A DNA stretch of 64,000 nucleotides from an uncultured Acidobacteriia bacterium (GTDB taxonomy: Bacteria; Acidobacteriota; Terriglobia; Bryobacterales; Bryobacteraceae), in assembly GCA_903900705.1 (NCBI GenBank), contig CAIUOG010000064.1, forward strand, positions 1-64,000. The letters are read 5' to 3'. The translations under genes and the position numbers were made by a program. Positions 9,901 to 19,800 of the stretch are shown piece after piece; within the stretch, counting starts at the first letter, position 1; each line of letters opens with the position of its first letter. A model generated the notes under the pieces. The model saw nothing but the letters and a program-made list of their open reading frames with translations. It was not told where the DNA came from and searched no databases.

Positions 9901-10010
9901 GTCCCGCGGACTGTACCCGCGTTCTGGGCGCTAACCTGTTGATTTGCCGACACTAAAAAGACAAAGAGCGCGGCGAGTGAGACTACAAACCTCATAAACC
10001 TGTTTTGCAT
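6960..10010 (-). CDS. Oar-like TonB-dependent outer-membrane receptor with glycine-rich insert
   Basis: About 1016 residues from ATG 10010 (AAGG sits upstream; ATG 9995 is also possible). An N-terminal signal (VVSLAALFVFLVSANQQVSAQ) is followed by a carboxypeptidase-regulatory Ig-like domain (GTVRGTVTDPSAALIPNATI). A plug-like region (GAQFFVDGFSGGQ, FGRIEILTKPGT) and a long beta-barrel ending in LRLSF come next. Close to the C-terminus are two extreme glycine-rich stretches encoded around 7180-7340 and 6995-7045. Such receptors are expanded in Acidobacteria and take up large ligands or secrete proteins across the outer membrane. Substrate unknown. Confidence 0.85.
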   Translation of the reverse strand: MQNRFMRFVVSLAALFVFLVSANQQVSAQNAGTVRGTVTDPSAALIPNATIQISGNGVTRSVKSDGTGKFTATLPPGTYVVRADAKGFVTFNQQGLAVSAGQVTPLDIALQIAAEAQEVQVSDQAAGQVNTDPSQNVGALVLKNEDLEQLPDDPDDLQADLQAMAGPSAGPNGAQFFVDGFSGGQLPPKSSIREIRINSNPFSSEFDRPGFGRIEILTKPGTDAYHGSASFNYGDRVLDTRNPFVTGTPPGYSTKMFSFNVGGPLMKKKMSFFLDANKRQINENNLINATVLNSSFAEVPYVNAFATPNRVWRINPRLDYQINATNTLVLRYEHSDSSNVNGVGNFALPSQATKSFGKTNQVQATETMIVGTKAVVETRFQFRDQHTNQSAFGDPSIPGLDVSGSFNSGGSPFVSNYNWNKAYELHEVVTMSQGAHAIKAGARFREGQVTSYSTSNYNGSYSFSLNAAQGTPACLAGYTNPTSLDLYKQTQLELSQGVPIATIVAQGCGPTQYTQTAGTPLAKISQFDIGMFVQDDWRFRPNLTISTGLRWEAQTNISDKHDVAPRIALAWAPGAGKKGATSKTVIRTGWGMFYDRFDESNSLQALRFNGTLQQSYQLTSTNVPLTFYPNVAPPSVLTASVVQQNILYRVDPAVRAPYMMQSAISVERALPARTSLSVNLVNSRGVHTLRTRDVNAPLEGTFGTVAYPKGQLPYPSLGPIYQYETTGIYKQTQAIVNMNTRFNRRFSLQGYYALGFAHSNANGLPMDQYNTRLDWGRAQFDTRHRGFVGGSITLPYAISASPFVTIASGGPFNITTGGQYNGDGIFNLRPALATSTSTKTRVTPWGTFDLNPPAGATLIPVNYGEGPGNFTVNLRVSRTWGWGEKASPNGLPPGADGGPGGPDGGGRGGMGGGGGGPRGGGGGGGRGGGGGFAGGMGGGRGGMGGGGASGKKYSLTLSLNARNALNHVNLGAPNGNLTSTFFGQSTNIANGGGGGFGGGGSAAGNRRIEANLRLSF

Positions 10011-10116
10011 AGACCTTATTGTTCCGTCTCTCAAAAGACGACCCCACGTCTTGATTGTTACCGTTCAGGTCCGGCGGGAAACGTGATTATGTGTAAAGAA
10101 GGCAACGCGTTGGGGC

Positions 10117-10122
10117 TATCCT
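10117..10122 (+). promoter_or_regulatory. -10-like hexamer of a probable leaderless gene
   Basis: TATCCT is followed by exactly six bases (CAATAC) and the ATG at 10129. With the usual distance of about seven bases between -10 box and transcript start, the mRNA would begin at the start codon. No Shine-Dalgarno and no convincing -35 box are seen. Confidence 0.45.
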
Positions 10123-10128
10123 CAATAC

Positions 10129-10335
10129 ATGCCCAGGTTACTCGACGAGCTATACAGGGTACAAACAGAATTCACGGAACTGGACCCGCACGAAAAGCTG
10201 ATCCTGAAAATGTGTGCGAATCTTCTGGAAAGTCACCACGAGGTTCGCGATCCAAGGAATCGCCTGACCGAAGAAGAGTATTTTGCGGTTCCGGGGCGCT
10301 GGGAACTCTACGACGGAATGTTGCGGGATTGCTGA
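10129..10335 (+). CDS. Small hypothetical protein, 68 residues
   Basis: A hydrophilic, mostly helical small protein (LDELYRVQTEFTELDPHEK at its start, ending near WELYDGMLRDC) with no signal or membrane segment. Support comes from the TATCCT hexamer placed exactly six bases before the ATG and from a hairpin terminator right after the stop. No family is recognised. Confidence 0.5.
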   Translation: MPRLLDELYRVQTEFTELDPHEKLILKMCANLLESHHEVRDPRNRLTEEEYFAVPGRWELYDGMLRDC

Positions 10336-10370
10336 GCCGGGGCGGGCGAAACTGCCCCACCCCGGCTTTG
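10335..10370. terminator. Probable bidirectional terminator
   Basis: AGCCGGGG (10335-10342) pairs with CCCCGGCT (10360-10367), with an inner GGGC/GCCC stem and TTTG after it. It lies between the convergent small gene (stop 10335) and the flagellin gene (stop 10385). Confidence 0.75.
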
Positions 10371-10384
10371 TTCCGGGTTTACGC

Positions 10385-11899
10385 CTAGCCCTTGAGCAGG
10401 GACAGGACGGCCTGCGGGGCGGAATTCGCCTGTGCCAGCGCGGCGATGGAAGCCTGCTGGAGCACCTGCGCTTTGGTCAGATTGGCCGCTTCCGATGCCA
10501 CGTCGGCATCACGAATACCGGCCTGAGCAGCGGAGTAGTTGGTGATCTGGGACTGCGCCAGGTTCACCGCGTAGTTCAGCTTGTTCACGCCGGCGCCGAC
10601 CTTACCTTGCACCAGCCCCAGATTCGTGACTGCCGTCTGCAGAGAGGTAAGAGCGGCCAGAGCGTTACCGGTGTTCGAAGCGGTGTTCGAGGCAGCGGAA
10701 ACGGCCTGCGAACCCGTCGCGCCGAAGACGCTGCCGGTGCCACCGCCGGAGCCGGCCGTGAACGCGGTTTCGTTCACGCTGAAGGCGCTGGTGCTTTGCA
10801 GCGAAATGTCGGTGCCATTTGCCGCCTTCACCGCCGTGATGCCGGAGCCCGAAAGCGCGGTATTCAACGTCGCCAGCGTGTTGGTCAGCGTATCGGCGTT
10901 CGCCGAGGTCAGAGCGATGTTGTACGAGTTGCCACCGTTCTGAATGGTGAAGTTTTCCGTTGCCGCGGTGCCGCCGCCCGCCGCGAAGCTAGCGAAGGTA
11001 CCCGAAGTAATGGAGTAGTTGGCGCTGTTCACCGCGGTGCCGGTGCCGGTGGTGACGCCGTTGCCGCCCGATGCGGCCGCCGCGCTCACCGTGAACGCCG
11101 TCGCGCCGCCAAACTGCAGGGTGCCGGCGCTGCTGATGGAAGCGGTAATGCCGTAGGCCTGCAGCGAAGTGTTCAGATTGTCAATTACCTGCGTGCCGCT
11201 CAGTCCGTTGCTGCCACCGCTCAGGGTGGCGGTGACGTCCTGGTTGCCGGTGCCGGTGTTGAGGTGGAAAGTGAACGACTGTGTATTGCTGCCCGCCAGA
11301 AACGCGGTGGCCGCATTGTCCAGACGGACCGAGTTTCCGCTGATTCCGGTGCCGCCGCCCGCGATGCTGCTCGTCGCGATGCCCAAAGCGGTCGAGTCGA
11401 TCGCATTGTTGGAGCCGCTCAGATCCACCGAAACCTGGGCGTTCGAAGCATTGCTGCCGCCACCGACGTAGGTGACCAGGTTCGTGTTGTAAGTGCCGCC
11501 GGTGTTCAGCTTGATGTTGGACGCCTGGCGATTGATTTCCGTCAGCAACCCCTGGTATTCCGTGTTCAGGGTGCCGCGGTCTCCCGTGAATGTCGCCGAC
11601 GCCGACTCGGTAGCCAGCGTCCGAAGACGGTCGAGGATGTTGGATACGTTGTTCAGGCCGCCATCAACAATCTGCAATGCCGAGATGCCGTTGTTGGCGT
11701 TCAGGACGCCCTGCGTCAGTTCGGCCGTATCGCTCCGGTATTTGTTCGCAACGGCGAGACCGGCTGCGTCGTCGGCCGATGAGTTGATGCGGTAGCCGGA
11801 AGACAGCTTCTGGATGGTTTGGCTTTGAAAGTTACTGTTGACCCTGATGTTGTTCTGCGCCACAAGCGAGGCAACGTTGGTCTGGATCGATAACGACAT
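10385..11899 (-). CDS. fliC: Flagellin
   Basis: The structural subunit of the flagellar filament, 504 residues from ATG 11899 with AAGGA upstream. The N-terminal D0/D1 helices are textbook (MSLSIQTNVASLVAQNN, QKLSSGYRINSSADDAAGLA) and the C-terminal D0/D1 ends VLQQASIAALAQANSAP.AVLSLL. The central ~290 residues are a low-complexity Gly/Ser/Thr/Ala-rich variable D2/D3 region exposed on the filament surface. No other flagellar genes are nearby, so this is an isolated flagellin locus. It is exported by the flagellar type III apparatus and needs no signal peptide. Confidence 0.95.
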   Translation of the reverse strand: MSLSIQTNVASLVAQNNIRVNSNFQSQTIQKLSSGYRINSSADDAAGLAVANKYRSDTAELTQGVLNANNGISALQIVDGGLNNVSNILDRLRTLATESASATFTGDRGTLNTEYQGLLTEINRQASNIKLNTGGTYNTNLVTYVGGGSNASNAQVSVDLSGSNNAIDSTALGIATSSIAGGGTGISGNSVRLDNAATAFLAGSNTQSFTFHLNTGTGNQDVTATLSGGSNGLSGTQVIDNLNTSLQAYGITASISSAGTLQFGGATAFTVSAAAASGGNGVTTGTGTAVNSANYSITSGTFASFAAGGGTAATENFTIQNGGNSYNIALTSANADTLTNTLATLNTALSGSGITAVKAANGTDISLQSTSAFSVNETAFTAGSGGGTGSVFGATGSQAVSAASNTASNTGNALAALTSLQTAVTNLGLVQGKVGAGVNKLNYAVNLAQSQITNYSAAQAGIRDADVASEAANLTKAQVLQQASIAALAQANSAPQAVLSLLKG

Positions 11900-12048
11900 T
11901 CTTTTTCGTCCTTTGGCCCCCCTCCGCTCCGGAGAGAGAACCTTCGATACCTGCCCGTCGTCATGCCGGGTGCCGGTTCTCGCGGTGGTTTTCCATAATG
12001 ACTTCTCAGAATGGTTTCCCGCGATACCAGCTGTATCGTTCCGGGGAT

Positions 12049-12076
12049 TGATCGGCATTCCTGGCCTGGAACATTA
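12049..12076 (-). promoter_or_regulatory. Candidate sigma-28 (FliA) promoter of flagellin, in the 363-bp gap 11900-12262
   Basis: Read on the minus strand, TAAT (12076-12073), a 16-base spacer and GCCGATCA (12056-12049) match the flagellar consensus TAAA-N15-GCCGATAA with two base changes and one extra spacer base. It lies about 150 bp upstream of the flagellin start, which leaves a long leader. The rest of this divergent intergenic region shows no further gene or structure that I can support; the pfaD promoter must also lie here. Confidence 0.45.
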
Positions 12077-12262
12077 GGGCGGAAAATCGGGCTGTCCCGC
12101 TCCCAAACCCAACAAACTAATGACACGCGGCATTTGTATGAGTTTTGTCGCAAAGAAAAAACCCATGTAATCCTAAAGGGAAGTTGCGTCCGTGTCTTCG
12201 AACACGACTGGCGCAGATCCGAATTCGATACCTCAGGACTCCACGTTTTGCCGAAAAACGTT

Positions 12263-13840
12263 ATGCCGGAAACCGTTCTGCCCGCCCTGGCAGAGACAGA
12301 TGCTCTTTCCATGGCCAAATGGGCCATTGAGAACCCGTCTGTCGCCATCAATCTCATCCGTAAACCCAGCAACAGCAACGAAATCAGCGTCGCGCCCGCC
12401 GGGCAGCCCGACCCCGTGGCCATTCTGCCCGGATTCGGCCCCGCCAGCCTGGGCGATCCCTCGTTTCTGACCACCCACAACGTCCGCTTCCCCTATATCT
12501 GCGGCGAAATGGCGAACGGCATTGCCAGCGTTCCCATGGTCGTGGCGATGGCGAAAGCCGGAATGCTGGGCTTCTTCGGCGCAGCCGGGTTGCCGCTGGC
12601 CGAAATCGAGCGCGCCGTCGCCACGCTGAAGAAGGAGTGCGGCGACGCCTCCTGGGGCTCCAACCTGATCCACTCGCCGCAGGATCCGGAACTCGAAGAG
12701 CGTTCGGTGGATCTCTACCTGCGTGAGGGCGTGACCCGCGTTTCCGCTTCCGCGTTCATGGCGCTGCGGCCCAGCGTTGTCCGTTACGCCTTCACCGGCA
12801 TCCGCACCGCGCCGGATGGTTCCATCATCCGCCGCAACCACGTTTTCGCCAAGATCTCGCGCGTGGAAGTCGCCAAACAGTTCCTTTCGCCCGCCCCGGA
12901 CAACATGCTGGCGGCTCTGGGTGAAAAAGGTTTGCTCACGGCTGAGGAAATTGCTCTCGCGCGCCGCCTCCCGGTCGCGGAAGACTTCACCGTCGAGGCC
13001 GATTCCGGCGGGCATACCGACAACCGTCCGTTTACCGTCCTGCTCCCCGCCATCCTGCACCTTCGCGACGAAATGGCGCGGAAGTACGGCTGGACCCACC
13101 CGATCCGCATCGGCGCGGCCGGCGGCATCGGCACGCCCGGTTCGGTCGCCGCCGCGTTCTCCATCGGCGCGGCCTACGTGCTCACCGGTTCCGTGAACCA
13201 GTCCGCCATCGAAAGCGCGCTTTCGCCCGCCGGCAAAAAACTTCTCACACAGGCGGCCGCGACGGACGTCATGATGGCCCCCGCGGCCGACATGTTCGAA
13301 CTGGGCGTCAAGGTGCAGGTTCTGAAACGCGCCACCTTCTTCGCCGCCCGCGCCTCGAAGCTGTACGAACTCTACATCCGGCACGATTCGCTGGAACAAA
13401 TTCCGGCGGACACCATGAAGACCCTCGAACGCGACGTCTTCAAGCGGCCCGTGGCCGAAATCTGGGCGGAAACCGAGAAGTTTTTTCAGGTCCGCATGCC
13501 CCATGAAATGGAGCGCGCCGCCCGCGAGCCAAAACACCGCATGGCGCTCGTCTTCCGCTGGTACCTGCATTTTTCCAGCCGCTGGGCCATTTCCGGCGAG
13601 CCCACCCGTCAGGTCGATTACCAGATCTGGTGCGGCCCCGCCATGGGCGTTTTCAACCAGTGGGTGGCCGGAACCTTCCTCGAAAAGGCCGAAAACCGGA
13701 CCGTTGTCCAAATCGCTTTAAATATGATGCACGGGGCGGCTTCCATCGTCCGTGCCAACCAGCTTCGTACTTTCGGCGTGAACGTTCCCGCCGAGCTCTT
13801 TAACTACGCCCCCCGCGTTCTCGACGAAAGCCGGGGTTAA
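12263..13840 (+). CDS. pfaD: PfaD-type trans-acting enoyl reductase
   Basis: A 525-residue FMN-dependent TIM-barrel enzyme of the nitropropane-dioxygenase/PfaD family. In Pfa systems it reduces the enoyl intermediate on the megasynthase ACPs. Family segments are YICGEMANGIASVPMV, GMLGFFGAAGLPL, WGSNLIHSPQDPELEE, EADSGGHTDNRPF (His251), IRIGAAGGIGTPGSVAAAF and YVLTGSVNQSAIE, followed by MAPAADMFELGVKVQVLKR. ATG 12263 lacks a good ribosome-binding site; TTG 12248, with AGGA nine bases upstream, is an alternative that adds five residues. It is the first gene of the cluster, 39 bp before pfaA, the position seen in myxobacterial pfa clusters. Confidence 0.93.
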   Translation: MPETVLPALAETDALSMAKWAIENPSVAINLIRKPSNSNEISVAPAGQPDPVAILPGFGPASLGDPSFLTTHNVRFPYICGEMANGIASVPMVVAMAKAGMLGFFGAAGLPLAEIERAVATLKKECGDASWGSNLIHSPQDPELEERSVDLYLREGVTRVSASAFMALRPSVVRYAFTGIRTAPDGSIIRRNHVFAKISRVEVAKQFLSPAPDNMLAALGEKGLLTAEEIALARRLPVAEDFTVEADSGGHTDNRPFTVLLPAILHLRDEMARKYGWTHPIRIGAAGGIGTPGSVAAAFSIGAAYVLTGSVNQSAIESALSPAGKKLLTQAAATDVMMAPAADMFELGVKVQVLKRATFFAARASKLYELYIRHDSLEQIPADTMKTLERDVFKRPVAEIWAETEKFFQVRMPHEMERAAREPKHRMALVFRWYLHFSSRWAISGEPTRQVDYQIWCGPAMGVFNQWVAGTFLEKAENRTVVQIALNMMHGAASIVRANQLRTFGVNVPAELFNYAPRVLDESRG

Positions 13841-13879
13841 GCAACAACGTGCGCAATTCCATTTACCGGACGGACTTCT

Positions 13880-16800
13880 ATGCCCTCTGACTTCAAACCC
13901 ATCGCCGTAACCGGTGTGAGCGCCATCTTTCCGGGCTCCACCGACGCTCACGGCTTCTGGCGCGATATTCTTGCCGGCCGCGATCTCATCACCGACGTCC
14001 CGGAGTCCCGCTGGCTGCTGGCCGATCATTACGATCCCGACCCCAGGGCCGACGACAAGACCTACTGTAAGCGGGGATCTTTCCTGGGTGACATCGACTT
14101 CGACCCGATCGAATTCGGTGTGCAGCCCGCCGCCATCGCCGCCACCGATACCTGCCAGTTGCTCGCTCTGATCGCCGCCCGCCAGGTGCTGGATGACGCG
14201 ATGAAGAACCAGTTCCGCGAGATTGACCGGGAGCGCGCCAGCGTCATCCTGGGCGTCACCTCCGGCCAGCAGCTCTTCCTCAATGTGACCTGCCGCCTGC
14301 AGCGCGGCGTCTGGATGAAGGCGCTTCGGGAATCCGGTGTGGACGAGGCGCAGTCGGCTGAAATCTGCGACCGCATCACGAATTCCTACGTGCCGTGGCA
14401 GGAAAACACCTTCCCCGGCCTGCTGGGCAATGTGGTGGCCGGGCGCATCGCCAACCGCTTTAATCTGGGCGGCACCAACTGCGTGATCGACGCGGCCTGC
14501 GCCAGTTCCCTCTCCGCGCTCGCCATGGCCATCGACGAACTGCACCTGGGCCATTCCGATCTCGTGATCACCGGCGGCGCCGACACGTTTAACGACGCCC
14601 CGATGTTTGTGGCGTTCTCCAAAACCCCGGCGCTATCGAAATCCGGCGACTGCCGCCCGTTCTCCGATAAAGCCGACGGCACCATTCTCGGCGAAGGCGT
14701 GTCACTGTTCGCCCTGCGCCGCCTCGAAGACGCCGAGCGCGATGGCAACCGGATCTACGCGGTCATCCGCGGCCTCGGCAGTTCTTCCGATGGCCGTTCG
14801 AAGAGCATCTATGCGCCCGTGCCGGAAGGCCAGGCCAAGGCGCTGCGCCGCTGCTACCAGGCGGCCGGTTATGGTCCCGACACCGTTGGCATGGTGGAAG
14901 CGCACGGCACCGGCACGGTCGCCGGGGATGCCGCCGAGTTTGAAGGGCTTCGCCAGGTCTTCACCGAATCGCAGCACCTGAAGGCGGATGACGAGAAGCA
15001 CCAGTGGTGCGCGCTCGGCTCCGTCAAGTCGCAGATCGGCCACGCGAAAGCGGCGGCGGGCGCGGCGAATCTCTTCAAGGCCACCATGGCCCTGCACCAC
15101 AAGGTTCTGCCGCCCACCATTAAGGTGGACCGGCCGAATCCGAAGCTCAATATTGAGACCAGCCCGTTCTACCTGAACACGCAGGCGCGCCCGTGGGTCC
15201 GCCCGGCCAATGTCCCCCGCCGCGCGTCGCTCAGTTCGTTTGGCTTCGGCGGCACGAACTTCCACATTGCGATGGAAGAGTACGAAGGTTCCGGCGTGAA
15301 GCCGCCCCGGCACTGGAATGCCGCGAGCGAGCTGATTGTGCTCTCCGCCGCCACGCCGGAGGCGCTCAACACCCGCTGCGCCGAGCTGATCGGGCAGGCC
15401 GGCAAAGATAACCTGGCCGAACTGGCGCGCGACTCGCAGTTGCAGTTCGACGCCTCGCAGCCCTGCCGCCTCGCCGCCGTCTGCGATTCCCTCGCGGACC
15501 TGAAAAAGAAGCTCGACCCCGCCAATCGCGCCATGCCCGGCGTCTATTCCGGCACGGGCAAGGCCGAAGGTCGCACCGCGTTCATGTTCCCCGGCCAGGG
15601 CAGCCAGTACGTCGGCATGACCGCCGATGTCGCCATGGCCTTTGACGAAGCCCGCGAAGCCTGGGACAGCGCTCCCTGGGTGGCCGATGCCGTCTTCCCG
15701 AAACCTGTGTTCTCCGATGAGGACCGAAAGACCCAGGCCGCGCGCCTGACGCAGACCGAGTGGGCCCAGCCCGCCATCGGCGCGGCCAGCGTGGCACTGC
15801 TGAATATTCTGAAGCGCCTCGAAGTCTCGCCCGATTGCGTGGGTGGCCACAGCTTCGGTGAGATCACCGCGCTCTACGCCTCCGGCGGCGCGGATTTCGA
15901 CACCATGGTGAACATCGCGCGCAGGCGCGGCGAACTCATGGCCGAAGCGTCCGACGTGCCGGGCGGTATGCTGTCCGTGCGCCACGGCGCTTCGCAGATT
16001 CAGGAGTGGATCTCTGAATCGGGCGTCGATGTCGCGGTGGCGAATCTGAACGGCCCGAACCAGACCGTGCTTTCGGGTTCACTCGTAGCGATTGAAGAAG
16101 CGGAAAACCTGCTCAAAAAGCGCGGGAACGGCGTGTTGCGCCTGCCCGTTTCGACAGCCTTCCACTCGCCTCTGGTGGCCGGCGCGGCCGGCGCCTTCCG
16201 GGAGCATCTGGAAGACTGCTACCTCACCGACAGCGCCCTGCCGTTCTATGCCAATTTCGATGGCGAACTGCACCCCGTTGATCCGGCCGCTCTGCGCGAC
16301 CGCCTGGCCGATCAGGTTTCGAGCTCCGTCCGCTTCCACGAGATGGTGGACCGGATGTATGCCGATGGCGTCCGGACGTTCGTCGAAGTCGGTCCCTCCG
16401 CCGTTTTGAGCGGCCTGGTGAAGAGCATTCTGGGCGACCGTCCGTTTTCAGCCATCCCGCTCGACCGTCAGGGCGCCAACGGCGTGACCGCGCTCTGGCA
16501 CGGCCTGGGACAACTGGCCGCGCAGGGCTTCCCCATGAACTGGGCCGCGCTTCGCGCCCAGCATGATATCCAGCCCGAACCGCGAGGCCAGGAAAAGAAG
16601 TTCATCGTCAAGATCAACGGCGGCAACTACGGTCGCCCGTATCCCGACCTGAGTGGTGCGCCGCCGAAGCCGGTGGCCGCGAAGGCGAAGGTGGCAGCGC
16701 CAAAGGTGGAAGCTCCGAAAGTGGAAGCGCCAAAGGCAGAAGCTCCGAAGGCAGTGGCCGCGGCTCCTGCCCCCGCGCCCGCGCCCGCACCGACACCGGC

Positions 16801-19800
16801 CCCCGCACCTGCGCCGGTGGCCGCAAAGCCCGTTGTTGTAGCCGTTCCCCCCACTCCCGTTACCGAAACTACTGTGAGCGAGACCACTGAACTTTACCGC
16901 GTCTTCCAGCAATCCATTGCCGAAGCGCACCAGGGCTGGCAGGCCAACCTTGCCAAGGGCCATGAAGACTATCTGAAGGCCATGGAAACGGCTTACTTCG
17001 CCGCGCTGGGCGCGCCCGCGCCGGCTGCCGCTCCGGTGGTCCGGACGCCAGCGCCCGCGCCGGCTTACACGCCGCCCCCGGCGCCGCCTGTGGTGGCCGC
17101 ACCCGTGGCTGTCGCGGCGCCTGTGGCTGTCGCCGCTCCGACCCCCGCGCCGAAGCCCGCTCCCGTCGCCGTTGCGCCGCCACCTCCCCCGGTCGCAAAG
17201 CCGGCGGCTCCGTCGGTCAACGTGCATGACGTTCTCTGGAACCTCGTCGCCGATAAGACCGGCTATCCGGCGGACATGCTGGAACCCGGCATGGCGCTCG
17301 AAGCCGATCTCGGCATCGACTCCATCAAGCGCGTGGAAATCTTCGCCGCCGTGCAGGATGCTCTGCCCGGCCTTCCTGAACTGCCGCACTCCGATATCGG
17401 CCGTCTGCGCACCCTTGAAGACATCGCCGTCTACCTGCAGGGGCATCTGGGCGCGGCCCCGGCCGCTGCCGTCGCCGCCAAACCCGCGGCCCCCACTTCC
17501 AGTGCCCCGGCGGTCGACATCAACGCCATCCTGCTTGCCGTGATTGCCGAGAAGACCGGGTACCCGCCGGAGATGCTGGAACCCACCATGGCGCTCGAAG
17601 CCGATCTCGGCATCGACTCCATCAAGCGCGTCGAGATCTTCGCCGCTGTCCAGGATGCGATTCCCGGCCTTCCCGAGTTGCCGCATTCCGACATCGGCCG
17701 CCTTCGCACGCTCGAAGACATCGCCGTCTACCTGCAGGGGCACATGGGCGCGGCCGCTCCCGCCGCCTCCCCTTCTGCCGCAACTCCCGCGGGTCCCGCG
17801 GTCGACATCAACGCCATCCTGCTCGCCGTGATTGCCGATAAGACCGGCTACCCCGCCGAAATGCTCTCGCCGGGCATGGCGCTCGAAGCCGATCTCGGCA
17901 TTGATTCCATCAAGCGCGTGGAAATCTTCGCCGCCGTGCAGGACGCCATCCCGGGCCTTCCCGAACTGCCGCACGCCGATATCGGACGTCTGCGCACGCT
18001 CGAAGAGATCGCCGACTATCTGCAGGGGCACATGGGTCCGGCTGTCGCCGCTCCCGCAACCCCTGCTTCAACCCCTGCTTCAACCCCCGGCGTCGATTTT
18101 CAGGCCATCCTGCTCGAAGTGATCGCCGAAAAGACCGGCTATCCGGTGGAGATGCTCACGCCCTCGATGGCGCTCGAAGCCGACCTCGGCATCGACTCCA
18201 TTAAGCGCGTGGAAATCTTCGCCGCCATGAGCGAACGCGTTCCTGGTATGAAGGAACCGGACATGGCCGAACTCGGACCGCTCAAGAGCATTGCCGACGT
18301 GGCCGCGTATCTCGCCGGTGGCGAAGGGTCTGCCCCGGCCACCGCCGCACCCGCTGCCGCCACTGCCAAAGCCGCGCCGAAGCAGACCGGCCTGCGCCAC
18401 GCCGTTACCGTGGTCCCGGCGCCTGCCACCTACAAATCCATCCTCAACGAAAACATCGGTTCCATTTCCATCACCGATGACGGGCTCGGCATTGCCGACG
18501 CGCTGAGCGAACTGCTCATCGTGCGTGGCTTTGAAGCCGCCGTTTCGTCGGATATTCCCGAAGGCGTCCACGCCGTCATCTGCCTCGCCGGGTTGCGGCA
18601 GTTCCCCACCCGGGCCGCCGCCGTCGCCGCCAATATCGCGGCCTTCGATGTGGCCCGCGCCGCCGCCAGCACCATTGCCGACAACGGCCTGTTCGTCACC
18701 GTGCAGGACACCGGCGGACGCTTTGAGCCGACCGACGAAATCCGCGCCTGGGCCGGCGGCCTGAGCGCCCTCGCCAAGACCGCGGCGCTCGAGTGGCCCC
18801 GGGCCGCCGTGAAAGCCATCGACATCGAGGTGGCCGGGCGCACGCCGCTGACCATCGCGCAGGCGATTCTCAACGAACTGCTGCAGGGCGGGCCGGAACT
18901 CGAAGTCGGTCTCAACGCCAAGGGGGACCGCGTGACGGTCCAAACCACCTCCGGCCCCGTGAACGGTACTCCGCTCACGCTCGGCCCGAACTCCGTAATT
19001 GTCGCCTCCGGCGGCGCGCGCGGCGTGACCGCGCAGTCGCTCATCAACCTCGCCAACCAGACCCACAGCCGCTTTGTTCTGCTGGGCCGCACGCCTCTCG
19101 CCGAGGAGCCCTCGTTCTGTCAGGGCGTTACCGGGGAGTCCGCTCTGCGCCAGGCGTTTATCGCGTTTGCGAAGGCGAAGGGCGAATCGGTGGCTCCGGC
19201 CGCGGTTGCGTCCCAGGCTGCGCAGGTGATTGCCACCCGCGAAGTGAATGACGTGCTCGCGCAGTTCCGGGCGGCGGGTTCGGAAGCCCGCTATGTGGCG
19301 GTCGATATCCGCAACCGGGAAGCCGTGGCCGCCGCGCTCACAGACGTTCGCTCGGTCTGGGGACCCATCGCCGGCATCGTGCACGGCGCCGGTGTGCTGG
19401 CCGATAAACTGATCGCCGAACTCACGCCCGGGAAGTTCGACGTGGTCTTCTCCACCAAGGTGGAAGGCCTCGAAGCGCTGCTCGAAGCCACGCAGGCGGA
19501 CCCGCTGCAGTTCATCTGCCTGTTCTCTTCGGTCGCCGCGCGCAACGGCAATCCGGGTCAGGCGGCATACGCCATGGCCAATGAGGTGATGAACCGCGTG
19601 GCTCATGCCGAAGCGGCCCGCCGCCCGTCTGTCCGCGTGAAGAGCCTCAACTGGGGACCGTGGGACGGCGGCATGGTGACGGCCGCGCTGCGCCGCCACT
19701 TTGAATCGAACGGCATCGGCATGCTGGGAATTGAAGAGGGTACGAACCTCTTTACCGATGAAATTCTGCGCGGATCGGATAGCGAGATCGAAATCGTTCT

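Noticed and set aside
17216-18320. CRISPR-like regular repeats
   Set aside because: The ~290-bp period is explained by four tandem ACP domains in one open frame. No CRISPR array was seen anywhere in the window.
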